This document shows, in pieces, positions 1-12,675 of a stretch of DNA of 64,000 bases (positions are counted from its first letter, which is position 1; each line of letters begins with the position of its first letter). This DNA comes from Leuctra nigra (lineage: Eukaryota; Arthropoda; Insecta; Plecoptera; Leuctridae), in contig OW203762.1 of assembly GCA_934045905.1 (NCBI GenBank), positions 25,576,345-25,640,344 of the forward strand, read 5' to 3'. Under the pieces are notes generated by a model. It was not told where the DNA came from. It searched no databases and saw only the letters and a program-made list of their open reading frames with translations. The translations under genes and the position numbers were made by a program.

Positions 1-1000
1 GTAGGTGTCAATGAACGATTTCACATCGATTATATCATGCTGCAATCACTGTAAAGAATTGAAACGTGTAAAATATCTTGTAACTTAGCAAAATGCTTTG
101 CATATCCCTTCACGCAAATTAGCTGCTGGGATCTTGGACGGATCACATGGGCTCAATTCAGAGTCGTATATTACACAGATATAAACAAATCGTGTAATTA
201 ATTTTAACTAGTTATCTGCTCGAAAATACTATTTTAATGTGCGAGCATTTTTCAAGTAAAATGTTTTTCTATTACAATGCTGATATTTAATTGGGCACAC
301 CGAGTTCGGTTATACAGGTTGAATAATGATTAGATGAAACATTATGTAGGTAAGAATAAGAATTATAATGAAGTATGTACCTACTTATAGAATAGATGTA
401 CTGGTAGAAGAAAATGAGGAATCATTTCATGTAAATTTACTTTGAATTTTTGTAAAAAAGAGGTGTTCGTATCCGTTTTGGTTTCTTCATGGATGATCTA
501 AACAGAGAAGGGTGCAGCCATAATATGGATAGTAAAAAATTTACATATTGTCATCACCTAGAATTATTATCATACCTACTATTAATTAATCACAAGCATA
601 CACGTAGGTTCACCGCTTGATTTATCAAATTCACTTAAATATAACACAAAATCACTTTCATTTTGTCATACAGATATGGAATTAATCATGTACCTAGATT
701 AAAATATAATTATTACAAGGTGTTGTCTATTCAAATAATTTCCCTCCCTTTTTCCTGATTGGACCCAGAAAAATTGATCATGCGCAGAATGGACCGCGCA
801 CCACACGACGACCTTCGGAGTTCCTTCGGAGTCAGCTGGCTGGTTGCAGCATGGAGTAGAGTGTGAAGATCAAATTGACGTTTTCGTTGTGGTATTATAA
901 AACTATTTAGTAATCACATAATTCAATCAATGGCATATGTCTCATGATAATAACTGTTGCCCAGTTGGCGCAGTTATTAGAGTTCTGGTGAAATAGAAAT
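1..1000. other. Upstream flank of FBXW4
   Basis: No coding segment is recognised here. The last 250 bases are less AT-rich than the rest and hold the likely FBXW4 promoter and 5' leader. Two very short upstream ATG frames occur there, one reading ATG-GAG-TAG near 851 and one of five codons near 930. No TATA element is convincing. Confidence 0.5.
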
Positions 1001-4000
1001 ATGTCTCGGATTGAACACTTAGCCTTGCACGACTTTCCTACAGAAGTTCTTCTGATTGTGTTTAAGTATTTGGATTTAAAAGATCTTATACTTGTAAGCA
1101 CGGTGTGTAAACGATTTAACAGCATTATGAAAGACGATCCTGTGTGGAGACAGAGAGGTTTGGATTCCTTGTTTTCGAATCTGCAGAGCGTAAATATGTG
1201 GGAAAGGTAGGTTAATTTAAGACCGTCCACGGAGGGCGATTTGTCCTGGTCTGCGATTGTGTAAAATGACAACTCCCTTGTCACGGTGACAAGACCCTAG
1301 AAGGCCGTGAATAACATTGAGATGAGAAGCTTGTCACCGTGACAAGAAAGTTGTCATTTTACACGATCGCAGCCTACCTACCTACCTACCTACCTCCAAG
1401 GTCGGTGACAGGCAAATATGAACCCACTTTAGCAAGGTTTAGGGCGGCCCATGCTAGCGCGGGTTCATCTTTGCCTGTCACCGACCATAGGTAGGTAATC
1501 GCTGGAGCTACATTTTCAGTTCGACAACAGGCGCGCTGCCGCTTCAACACTAACCAATTTGGTGGCTCCAGCGCTTTGGCACACTCAAAGTCAAAGATAA
1601 ACCGTGTTCATCTTTCAGTACTGACACATTGGCATGCCAGCACTATGTCGATCTGTAAACGTAGCTTAAAGCTGCATTTACAGTTCGGCTGCAGGACGGT
1701 TGCTTGCTGTAAGCGGCACACTTTGACCGATCAGATGTGTTGTTAGGCAACGCTCTACAACTTTGAAAACATGAACCAGGATCTTACACATCGCTGCTAC
1801 AAGCAACCGTCGCGGCAACCGGACCGTAAACTCGGCTTGATAGTAATGATAGATACAAAAAGATTAGGTAGATGATCAAAATAAAAGCATTACTGAAACA
1901 AAAGTAATTTATGGTAAGTTATCCAAATAGCAAATTTTTATGTCATGAATTAGATAGCCTACCTGCTAGATAGTAAGTAGGTGCTATTTCATAGGTTCTT
2001 CAATATTTTATATGAGTGGGAATATTATTAAAAATTAAATTTGGTATATTTAAATAAAAGAGAGATTCTACGTAGGATTTGGCTAGTATTATGATATCCC
2101 CTTAGACCATGGTGGTATATAGGTTAGGTGAGAGAACGCCCTATCTCGTTCCTATTGCCCGCGCGGTCTCAAAAGGCACGCTGTTCACAGTTCCACCGCC
2201 AGGCGCGTGAGCGTCACCCGGTCTGATGCACGGCGGGCTGATAGTCGCGGAACAGAAGTAAAACATCACAACTTGGCGGGAAGGTCTGTCAAAAGTTGCC
2301 AACGTCGATATTCCTATGTATTTTGACGCGTTAAATCCAAAAAGAACCGTTGGCAAGTTGTGGTTTGACTCCTTCACCCTTAAATTCAACAAAAACGGGG
2401 ATAACCACCCTTATTCATAAAATCAGCTCTATGTCCAAAACTAGACGAGCTTAAACAAATCTTAAAAAAACATAATATAGCTGGCAATGTCATGAACATA
2501 TTTGTCGCTGCATGTATGGTCAAAATGTCAACATATAATGGTCAAAATTATTATTTTTATTTCGACTTGATTAAAATTCCGCCAAATTGAAAACATAACA
2601 CTCAATTCCGGCAAGAATATACAAACCAAACAGTTGCCATTTTTTCGTAACATTCCCAGCTTCTCGACTGCCATAACAAAAGAAACGGCATGCAAAAATA
2701 TTGAATAGTTTCGTCTACACAAATTTTCAAATACATTTGCCTCAGATCGCGGCCGCCTCGGCTCGACTCACGCGGCGTAGACCCCGCCTTCCTTTACAGC
2801 CATTCAGCCAATTAGAATAAAGAATGACATCATGTTGATCAGCTGATTCCTAGCTTCTTCAGGGTTTTCTGCATAAAAATGCATTTGTTTTATTATGATA
2901 ATATGATATAAGTATGACATTATGTCCTTACGTATCTCACGCGGCGAAGGTATACATATAGATAAATGATATTTCACAAGATCACAATGAAAGTATAGAT
3001 AGCAAAGCAACACATGAAAGACTGGACAATATGTCACATAATTCTGTCTGTGGAAAACATAATTGTAATTAATGATAATATTAATATGATAATAGTAATA
3101 CGATATCGACTTATGCCATATGAACGTGACGTGTCTACGCATTGTCCGATATTATCATTAATTAAAATCATACTTTTATGCACAGTGTTGAATGAATTCC
3201 AACAATTTAGCCCGGGGGGGGGGGGGGGGGGGGGGGGCAAACAGATTTTGCAAAAATAAGTGGTCTAGCCGTGCTCAATGGGTTCTTGACACCCAGAAAA
3301 CTGCCGCGCGGCGAAATTTTTTATAACTGACTATCTTAGATTAGTTTCAAATTAACTTATAGAGCATGTTGGGTCTGTCATATCTGCAATCTAAAGGAGG
3401 TCTATAATGACAAGTTTGACAGTGCAAAAGGTGTCAAAGTAGGGAAAAAGTAGGGGTTGTAAAATGTTCGGCTCCCCCCCCCCCCCCCCCCCCTTCAAGG
3501 ATGCCATGATGCAACCCTGTTTGTGCATACCAAATGACGAAAAATTATGTTCACCCTGAGATCACAATGAATGTAGATGTCACAAAGTCAAGACTATAGA
3601 TAATATCTTACAAATTAAAGGTAATGTAAAATATGTTTTATCTGTGGACTGATAATAGCCATCTTGCCAGAAGTGCCTCCATCACGGGAACTTAATGAGC
3701 CCAGATTGTTATGAAGAATCATTGAAAAGTGTATTTGGACAAAGGGCAATTAATTTTTTCGTGTGCTCACAAAGATGATGTTGATTATTCATAACTACAT
3801 TTAAACTAAAGAATGCGACAACTTTGCAAACAAACAACAATGTCTCTGAAGTGAAATCAAACCAAGAAAAAGTTATCAAAATTAACGACATCGTAAAACA
3901 TAATTTTAATTGCCTACCTATGTGTTAATTACTTAATTAGTAATAGTAACATTTCAGTTTGAAATAGTTTATCGTGTGCAATTTCAAATATCAACCATTC

Positions 4001-7000
4001 AGTGCACAGTACTAAAAAATCAATGAAAACAGTGATAGAACATTAATTGTATTTTTACATAAGTATAACAAATAGCGTATTGCTTAAACTGATACGTAAA
4101 CAATTATTATCGTTTGTGAACACAAAATATGCGTAAGTGTAGAAATGAACGCGGCGTGAAATAACACTTTGCCGTCAGCGAAATCCTCGTCCTTGCATAT
4201 GCTTGCATTACAAGCGTCAGACCGGGTGATCGCAGCGCGCGCTGCGGCAGCGCGCGGAACCGCGTGCGTTCTTGTACCACTGCCTCAGCTTTGGTTCACT
4301 CACCTAACCTATATACCACCATGCCTTAGACTGTATTGCTTTCAATTGTAATTGGGTACAGTGATGATTTAAGACATTTTCACGAGAGGAGAGGGGGCAA
4401 ACCAATTTTTTTTTTGCGGGGGTGGGAGGGGCTAATAAATTATGCAAAACTGTAATAGGTATGTATAAGCATCTATAACTTGCTGAAAATAAAATCATTA
4501 CCCATACAAACATTCCCACACTTACAAAATAATATGCATAAAAGCAATTAGGGGACTAAGTGGAGGTCTCCTAGTCTTATGCGGGTCCGGGGCGCATAGC
4601 CCCAAATAAATTTTGAATTTTTGGTTTGGATTTACAGGGATTTAAGCATTTTTGACGCTATGCAGAATTCTTAATTCTATTGAAAAACAAAACATGATTA
4701 ACGATTAACACGACTACAATATAGAAGGGACAAAAATATGTATGCAAACACAATTTCTATAAGTTTTAAATTTAATTTCAAAACTCTAACTGGGTATGCC
4801 TGGAATCATCACTGATTTTGTAAGCCATTAGGCTACCTACCTAATTTCACATTTGATTTCAGATCCAACAGAACTCTGTCCATGAGGGAAAAAATACGAA
4901 TATCTTATAACTGGAAACACGCAAAGTATAAGCGGTTTGTAAAATTTGACTTTAGAGGCCAGACAAAGTAAGTAGTACCTATTGACATACAAGTTTACCC
5001 AGTTCTAGCATTGAATTTAAGGATTAAATATTCAAATTCTAGATTCAAAGGTTCTCGGGTGTGACCTTTGAATGTTTAATCCTTACGGTGTGACAACAGA
5101 TCGTATATCATAAATTTGAATAAAATTTTAAAACAAACACAAATATAACACATCTTTAATAGGTATTGTATTACACATTGCATGGGATTGCAGTTCTTAC
5201 TTGTGATAGAGATACAAGTTGGAACTAGCCATAAATTCTTGTCCAAACCACTTTAAAAGTGCAGACACACTGTCTAGTAACTCTCCGCTTTTTCGTTCAT
5301 GACCGAATAGCAGAGAGGGGCAAATCAGGTCACATCTTATGCTCTTATGTCTTAAGCTCTCAAGAGTTAATTTACCCTACTGTGTTTTCGAATGTTTTTT
5401 CTTGTTTGTAATTCTAAGTTTTCGTGCGGCCTGGACCCATATTTGGATGTGTGCCTTCCCCCTAGGGCCCCCACGGTAACCATGCTGAAATAAGTATTTC
5501 TCAATCAAAACACATCTCTGATTGAATGGGCTGTAGATTCTATCATACTGCCATTAGGTGATATTTGGCAGAAACAAAATCATCATGTTTTGGACCCCAA
5601 GCCCCTTGTAGATTCACAGCTCACCCCTGCTTTATTCCCAGACAAAATGGTCACACTTGATGCATAAAATTAAAATTATGGTTTTATCTTGGGTATTATG
5701 CAAGGAGATAAGCATGGATTTTAACTAAAATTTCAATCACTTCAATAGAGTTGAAGGTAATTTTGTAAGTGACAACCCGTTTTAAAACATAGGAGACTTA
5801 CGAACACATGGTGTATTTAAAGTGAGAGACAACTTGAATGAGTGAGCGTGTAGAAGGGGCAAGTTTATTGACTACCTAGGTACTAACCTTAGCCATTTTT
5901 GTAGACTCATGCCTCGGCTGAAGGTGATAGATGATCGTCTATGGCTCAGTAGAGGAAGAGTAATATCCGCTTACAAGAGAATAAAAAATAGAATTAGCTG
6001 CATTGAAGTGGATTCTTCTCCATGCTTATCAATGAATGGGCATTTGGATGACATCTGCCAGTTTGTCTACGACAATGGTGTTGTTGCCAGTTCAGGAAGG
6101 TAAGAAGAGAAAGATTAACCAAAATTCATCCAAAACTATTCCCAAGTAAATTGCGAAAAAACTGATTATTTTAGCAATCAATGAATAATTACAACCAAAA
6201 TGTTGCAAGCCTGTTCATTGGGATGACCATACCATAAAATTTATATTATGTACAGCTTTGGAATTGTGAGTCGATCATCCCTACGCTTATACCATCCCGC
6301 CATACAACGGAGCGCTGGTATACCACTGTACGATCTCCGTTGTATGGCGGGATGGTATAAGCGTAGGGATGATCGACACACAATTCCAAAGCCATATAGG
6401 TACCTACTATTAAATCACCAAATTTCATGATTTAATTTTTAAAACAAAATACCTACCTACTAGATTTAATTTCAAATACTTACCTATAGCATTATTGTAG
6501 CATTTTTTATTCCAAACTTGAGCATTTTTTTAACAATTAAGTTTGTCTTCCATGAACTCGAAATCCTCCCGCAACTCCATTTCTATGCGAATTAACGCTC
6601 AATGTTGCCATAATGAGTTGCTGAGTCAAGGCAACATGGCGTCACGAAATCGATTTGCGATGTGAATTCACAACGATTCGCGTTCATTGAAGACCCACTA
6701 AAATAAATATTGTTTAACAAATATCCAAAAGTATTTTTTTTTTATTTCTGTAATTACCTAGCTACCTAGCCTAACGTTTAATCTAGGATTATAGCACCCA
6801 CTGGAGTTATAATCCTAGGTTTAATATTTACTGGATTCCATAGAAATTTATATTTTTTTTTATTAGTGGTCCATATTATTTAAAACTTAAAGAATACCTA
6901 CCTACAAGCGCTACAAGGTACTAATCACTGCTACACATCTTATTATGTTTTTAAAATGGAAAGTGTTTTATGTGTATATATACAAATAAGTGTTTGATTT

Positions 7001-9916
7001 TTTTTGTAAAGAGATCATAACATAATGGGATTCTGTGCGGACTCTGGAAGAAAACTGTTCAGCAAGCGAGCTCACGACTCTGACGTAGTGGTCATGGATT
7101 TTCGGGACCAGCTTTTAGTGTCGGGTACCTGCAGAGACATGGATATTAAGGTGCGTTTTCCTGCTAGTTTTTTATTATGGTTGCACTACATTATATAAAT
7201 ATTTTAATATTGGTGGTTGAAGAATCTATGTGTTAAAAAAGTCAAATTTCTACAATTTCATTTAGGTAAATCCCTAATTAGGCTAAGTATGAAACTAAAT
7301 AGTCACATCATTAGTGAGTATGAATTTCTAGTCCCATATTTTTGTTGTTTTCATAAGAGGCTTAAAATTGCCAAAATTGAACCTTTTGGGTGGCAACCCT
7401 GCAGGCAGTTCCAATATTGTATTGTAAATTGTACATTGCAATAGCTTTTGAAGACATTTTGAAATTTCAAATTCTTTAGACCTGGAACCCAAATCTTAGG
7501 CTTTCACGTTTTGAAACCGTTCACATTTTCATTGTTTAAAACTTGAAAAGTTGATAATTGAGCGAGCGACTCCTTTTTCACTCTTTTGTCACCTCTGTTT
7601 CTTTTACTGACGATGTACAGGTCACAGTTTTTCTTCGATCGAGCTGAAATTTTGCACACATGTACGGACCATCTCTGGGCGTTAGAGACCCTAATTTTTC
7701 TGAAATCCGTGGATTAGTTGAAATTAAAAAAAATATCTCCCTATTGGCTGGTCCAATCAATTTAAAATTTTGTTAAGTCATTGCAACCAACATTGCCTCA
7801 AATCGTACAAAGTTTCTGTCAAATCCTCCTATTGGTTCAAATTTGAAAAGATCTTCTGATTGGTCAAAAATCGAAATGCTCCGATTAAGCTGAAATTGGG
7901 CATGGTGATCAAAACCAACATTATCTAATATTTTACAAGTTTTCAGCACAATCGGTCAAGTAGGTATTGTCAGACTTTTTCATTTAAGAGTTTGAAGAGC
8001 GTCGAAGGAGATTTTCTGAAAAGTACCAAATTCGTGAATGCCACATGGATCTGTTATTAACATATTCCAGAGTGTATAAAAATGGAAAGTCTCAAAGAAT
8101 ATCATAAATAATGTTAGGTGTCATCTTTTGATTGAATGGTTCGTATTTGATTGTTTATTGGAGGTTTTGCACGTATCGGTGCTTGCTCATCAACGCGTTA
8201 TACTGAGTGTTTCCTAGTTATAGGCCTTAGCCTTCAACTTTTTCAAGTTTTCTATAATGCAAACGTAAAACGGTTTCAAAACGTGAATCCCAGGAGGGTT
8301 ATTCTAAATTTCCTTGTCATGCCGTTTCCGGTTTCATTAACATTGAATGGCTGGTAAATTTTTGACGCCGTGTCGTCACACAGTGTCAAGGAATTTAGAA
8401 TAACCCTCCCGAGATGTTCTCTTCTTAGAATCAAATTCTACTATTTTACAGGTCTGGAGATTATCAAGTAACCGAAAACACTTAAAATATCAGAAAACAT
8501 TAAGCCCGAACATTACTAACGATTGGAATTTGTCCGTTGCATTTCGACCAATGGCAGATGAATGCCTTGTTGGGTCTTGTGGACATCAACAAGGACCCAT
8601 TAGATTGTACAATTTAGACCGGTAAGATATATCATCATAGCTCAGTTATAGACATACTAAATTGTGTTGTTATGTCTATTACCTCACATCACAGCTATTG
8701 CAGTGGTATTTCCTTTTTTCAGTGGCTGTGAAACAATAGTCTTCAATCATGCATTTAGGAAAGGAGCTGGTATAACCGACATCAGTTGGGAAACTCCTAA
8801 TACAGTATTAACTGCCGGCTATGATACATACATTCGACTCTGGGATTGTCGGTAAGAAATTATTTCCTTGCGAAGTTATGAGTTAACATCTAAGTTTAAA
8901 GTAAGTGTTTGTTATATGCAATGTTTTCTTTAGGACTGGTAATTCCGAGCTATCATGGGCCGATCCATTTGATTCGGCTCTCTACTGCTTAGCTTCCGAC
9001 AAGGCATATACGATGTTCAGCGGCATGTGCAACCACAACAGAGTTCAGCTGTGGGATAAGAGACAAACCGCAAGTATTGAGGTATGTACAAAATAAGTGG
9101 ATTCTTCTTAATGGCCGTAGGCACTGCGATGGAAGGAATAGTGTCTCAATGAAATAGAATAAATCTCTATCTAATCTTGGAAATTTAATCACAACATTTT
9201 GGAAAGTAATTGTAGCTTTAAATGATTTGTTGAAACACTGGGTTTTTCTGGATAACTTCCACGGAGCGAGGTAGGCAAGAGATATCAGTCAGATATTTTT
9301 CACTTCGCTCAACCCTTCCAAATACAACTTAAATATTAAATAATAATAATCTTCTTCTGGTTCCGACAATGTTGTCAGGTCAGACAGGGGGAGCTCCCAC
9401 TGGGTCTAGGGCCTCGGATCTCTTCGAAACCGGCTGGCCAGGCCTGACATTTCATCCTCCTCCTCTCCTTCATCCTCGTCACCTTCCTCCAACTTCTCCA
9501 CCAGCTCCCTCTAGATCCTCCTGTCCTCCCACCACTTATCTGCTTCCACTTCCTGCCACCTTTGCTGCCTGTCCTCCACGTCTTCTCTGATAAGACCACT
9601 CCACTTCTCTCTTGGTCTCCCCACTCTTCTTCTTCCCACCACTGTTTCTTCAAACTCCTGTCTTGGGAATCTCTTGAGATCCATTCTTTTCATGTGTCCA
9701 AACCAACGCAATCTCTCTCTACTTAAATATTAACGTAGGAAATTCTTTTGCTTTCAGGGATACTTTTTTCCAACACCCTACAATCTGAACTGTTCGATAC
9801 ACAGTCTGGCATTCGATGCATGTTGCTTGTACGGTGGACTCGACGCTTGTGTCAGTGTTTTAGATTTCAGTGGACACAATAACATAAGCAGGACTTATTC
9901 TCGTGTGTGGAGGTGA
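1001..9916 (+). CDS. FBXW4: F-box/WD repeat-containing protein 4
   Basis: Eight exons join in frame into about 416 aa: 1001-1206, 4863-4967, 5905-6099, 7012-7150, 8452-8621, 8723-8851, 8934-9081 and 9758-9916 (TGA). All introns are GT-AG. Residues about 8-50 form an F-box (FPTEVLLIVFKYLDLKDL), the part that would bind SKP1. The rest is WD40 beta-propeller, seen best in exon 6 (GYDTYIRLWDCR) and exon 7 (NRVQLWDKRQ). These repeats match the FBXW4 order, and the length is close to the roughly 410 aa of vertebrate FBXW4. Known role of the family: substrate adaptor of an SCF ubiquitin ligase; the substrate is unknown. Exon 4 uses acceptor TAAAG at 7011, because the AG four bases further on would put a stop in frame. 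Intron 1 is swollen by transposons. The identification is firm; exact exon edges are inferred from phase and consensus. Confidence 0.93.
1251..1372. repeat. Short inverted repeat (hairpin MITE)
   Basis: Arms of about 43 bases (about 1251-1292 and 1330-1372) are near-perfect reverse complements. They share the word TGTAAAATGACAAC and its complement, with an inner CTTGTCACGGTGACAAG dyad. It lies in FBXW4 intron 1 and is followed by five TACC units at about 1374-1393. Confidence 0.75.
1399..1487. repeat. Second short inverted repeat
   Basis: GGTCGGTGACAGGCAAA at the left pairs with its complement TTTGCCTGTCACCGACC at the right, with arms of about 26 bases and a GC-rich loop of about 35. TACC/GGTA repeats flank it on both sides. 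It looks like a small non-autonomous DNA transposon in FBXW4 intron 1. Confidence 0.7.
2108..4323. mobile_element. P-superfamily-like DNA transposon, non-autonomous
   Basis: Both ends read CATGGTGGTATATAGGTTAG in inverted orientation, with a subterminal match (TCACCCGGTCTGA) about 100 bases in. The element is bracketed by a perfect 8-bp target duplication, CCTTAGAC, at 2100-2107 and 4324-4331. CATG ends with an 8-bp duplication ending in AGAC recall the P element, whose preferred duplication is GGCCAGAC; hAT is the alternative. About 2.2 kb lies between the ends but no transposase ORF survives. An internal segment near 2980-3090 is imperfectly repeated near 3560-3660. A 24-G run at 3214 and a 20-C run at 3474 are also inside. 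Confidence 0.75.
3214..3493. repeat. Poly-G and poly-C tracts facing each other
   Basis: An uninterrupted run of 24 G (3214-3237) and one of 20 C (3474-3493) flank 236 bases. They could pair as a hairpin or form G-quadruplexes. Run lengths in an assembly are unreliable. Confidence 0.8.
4968..5904. other. FBXW4 intron 2, no element recognised
   Basis: AT-rich intron sequence. A weak local inverted repeat (about 5022-5088, sharing AGGATTAAATATTCAAA-like arms) is the only structure seen. Confidence 0.5.
6255..6392. repeat. Near-perfect 58-bp-arm hairpin (MITE)
   Basis: The arm from GCTTTGGAATTGTG at 6255 to 6312 is repeated as its reverse complement at 6335-6392 with one or two mismatches, and the loop is 22 bases. 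It lies in FBXW4 intron 3. The low divergence of the arms implies a recent insertion. No clear target duplication is visible. Confidence 0.85.
7151..8451. other. FBXW4 intron 4, degenerate repeat material
   Basis: About 7610-7980 holds phrases (TTTTGCACACATGTACGG-like, GATCGAGCTGAAATTTT) that reappear inverted near 35930-36010 and in weaker form near 18290, 34020 and 61400. It is therefore an old dispersed repeat. No protein reading is supported. Confidence 0.5.
8293..8411. repeat. Small inverted-repeat element
   Basis: GGAGGGTTATTCTAAATTTC at the left end pairs with its complement at the right end. The arms are about 24 bases and the whole about 120 bases. It sits 40 bases before FBXW4 exon 5, so its poly-pyrimidine side lies close to the splice acceptor. 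Confidence 0.75.
9365..9715 (-). mobile_element. Non-LTR retrotransposon tail fragment
   Basis: On the minus strand this encodes MRWFGHMKRMD, then GRRRVGRPREKW and WWEDRR, the C-terminal end of LINE-type reverse transcriptase ORFs. The same order is seen in the intact copy ending at 46770. Only the tail is present and the frame breaks near 9500. It lies in FBXW4 intron 7, antisense to the gene. Confidence 0.8.
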
Positions 9917-11281
9917 AGTTTATATATATTTTCATTTTTGATGGTGCTTTTGTAAATTGTAATCAAATTGTAATAATGTAAGTAAAATGGAAAGGGTGTA
10001 TGAAATGATGAAGTGCGTTATAAGAAGATTCAATACTTGGATGTAACCTTGTTATTACACCTTTATTTTAGAAGACTCTTCAATGCTCAGATCATAAATC
10101 AGTGTCTTGTTTCATTATATTTATTACCTAGTTGTCAAACTGTTCAACAATCGAAATATAGATTTTATAAATCTTAAGTATTCAGTCTGTCATCCTTCAA
10201 TATATATTCCCCAGTACTCTGGTTGATGTTTAGGAGAGATTAGTGTAGAAAACCAATGCGTATTCTGTCACAGTAGAAGTAGTCTCAAGCGGGGACTGCA
10301 GAGGACAAGTGAGCTCTCTAAACCGTCGATCTTGTTCGGATCAGCCTCGGGCTTTCAAATGCGACTGAGGACCCCTATAACTACTGTGAGAAGATCGCTC
10401 CATTTTAGGCCGGGATCCTGGGATAAGAAGTGAATGTACGATAGGGAGAGAGTGCATTAAAATACATTTTATCTAGAGCCATACCCCATATTGGCATACA
10501 TGTTTATTTAGGCCTCTTCTATTTGAACAACAATATTTGTAGCGTGCCCAGGAAGATAGCGATCATCGTTATTTAGAACAGGCAATAAATTATATTTACT
10601 ATGAATGTGCGTAACATGAAGTTGTGCCAATTGACAATATGTAAGCTAGCTATACTATTTATATTTATTTACTGGATAATATGGTTTTGGTCTCTTAAAA
10701 TTAACCTTTCACTTATGGCCGGTTTTTCAATGCTCGGTTAAATTAAAACAGTTGCTTAGGAAAATATTGCCATGGTAACGACAACCAATGACATTCCTCG
10801 AATGACCACTAAATATCTGGTAACCTTTACTACCTGTTTAACAGAGCATTGAATAACTAACCCTTCACATAATGAACAGGCACGGGCACTACATTGTGAA
10901 CACGTTAGCAAGAAGCACATACATCATACATATTTACAAGTTTACGCCCGGTGGTGTATGATAAATTAGTACCTATTTAAATGTTTTAATCTAAGCTAAA
11001 GTACCTGCACCACATTGGCAATTAGAGATATTTTATTAACTATTAGCCGAATAAAATATAATTAATATAGTCAACAGGCAAGCAACATTTAACGGTGCGC
11101 ATTAACAAACAGTATTTTCCAGTACAAAATATTTTTAAATTATGAGCATCCACATAATATAAAACATCTCAACAAATGTTGTAGTAGATGGTATTTACAT
11201 ATTTTTAACTAAATATAAGAATGTAAGATACATAGGGTAAATATACTTAAATAAATGGCAATGTCCCTTTCTACAATCCCC
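9917..11281. other. Intergenic region and FBXW4 3' UTR
   Basis: Tail-to-tail spacer between FBXW4 and PANK. The nearest plus-strand AATAAA is at 10584-10589, about 670 bases after the stop. About 10720-10860 holds a small element with inverted ends sharing TTCAATGCTC and its complement. No other gene is seen. Confidence 0.5.
10584..10589 (+). terminator. Candidate FBXW4 poly(A) signal
   Basis: First canonical AATAAA on the plus strand after the FBXW4 stop. The position is compatible with an approximately 0.7 kb 3' UTR. Usage is not shown by the sequence. Confidence 0.35.
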
Positions 11282-12302
11282 TTAAGGATGATCTAGACCA
11301 CGTGACCACCTACGTCATGCCCTGCAATCTTCAAAACGAATCAGGCCGCCATTACATTTTTAAGAAGAAAAGATGGGTTCACTTTCGTTCGAATAACTTC
11401 ATAATTACCCTAGCTACAATAATTCGGTCAAGGACTGGGGTGTTAATAAAAGATCGCTCTCAATGTTTCATATGACACTTTAATAATGAAAATGCTTTAC
11501 TGAACTAAAAAGTGGGTTTTCACTACGGCAAAACGTCGGCAAAACGTCGACCACGACACGCAAATCAAGTCTCATTAAACTGGACAATACGAAAATATTA
11601 AACACATACCTGCAGTTATGATCTATACGATATTCCTTATTTTTCAAGACGATATTTTCATATCTTTTACAAGCACAACACATCTCCAAATTACTTCAAC
11701 GAGCCTACATATTACACCGTCTTGCTCCTCGTATTTAAGTTTTGTCTACTGTCAGGTTAGAACCACTGCCTTCTTTATTATGACTTTTCGAAGCAAGGTC
11801 AGAAGTTTCCAAGGTTGTTTCTTTGGCGTGACAGTAAAACAAAACTTAAATACGAGGAGCAAGACGATGTAATATGTAGGCTCGTTGAAGTAATTTGGAG
11901 ATGTGTTGTGCTTGTAAAAGATATGAAAATATCGTCGTAAAAAATAAGGAATATTGTATAGATCATAACTGCAGGTATGTGTTTAATATTTTCGTATTGT
12001 CCAGTTTAATGAGACTTGATTTGCGTGTCGTGGTCGACGTTTTTCCGACGTTTTGCCGTAGTGAAAACCCACTTTTTAGTTCAGTAAAGCATTTTCATTA
12101 TTAAAGTGTCATATGAAACATTGAGAGCGATCTTTTATTAACACCTCAGTCCTTGACCGAATTATTGTAGCTAGGGTAATTATGAAGTTATTCGAACGAA
12201 AGTGAACCCATCTTTTCTTCTTAAAAATGTAATGGCGGTCTGATTCGTTTTGAAGATTGCAGGGCATGACGTAGGTGGTCACATGGTCTAGATCATCCTT
12301 AA
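11282..12302. mobile_element. TTAA-flanked 1-kb palindrome (piggyBac-type MITE)
   Basis: Two arms of about 473 bases (11282-11754 and 11829-12302) are near-identical reverse complements around a 74-base loop. Both ends are TTAA followed by GGATGATCTAGACCA (inverted at the right end). TTAA duplication is the piggyBac hallmark. The arms differ at only a few positions, so the insertion is young or maintained by conversion. The right arm holds the first AATAAA available to PANK, at 12134-12139 on the minus strand. Confidence 0.85.
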
Positions 12303-12675
12303 CAAACTAATCCATTTAAAAATTGGTAAGACTTTGTTGGGTCATAGAAGTGAATTGACATTGCAAGGCAGAGAAGTACCTGCTAAGTGCTTTTACTATA
12401 CATAGTACGCATTTCAGGCCTTAAATTAGCTGAAAAGATTTTTTACACAAAAGGAGGCCTTGAGTTAGATTCTGCACCGCGAAACTACCGAATCCCGACT
12501 AATAATCATAAGATTCAAGCTCCTGATTGGCTGTTTTTGGTAGGTACTTCTCTTCCCACAAGGTTAATTACTCCAAGACAATTGTCGTTCCCAAGTGCAC
12601 CACATGAGCACGTCATAGAAATGCTTGCGCATAGCAACTGGCTAGATGTGGTGCAATCTGGAACGAGAATGGTAC

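Noticed and set aside
11480..12104. Paired 69-codon ORFs starting MEMCCACKRY
   Set aside because: They lie in the two arms of the TTAA palindrome and are mirror images by construction.
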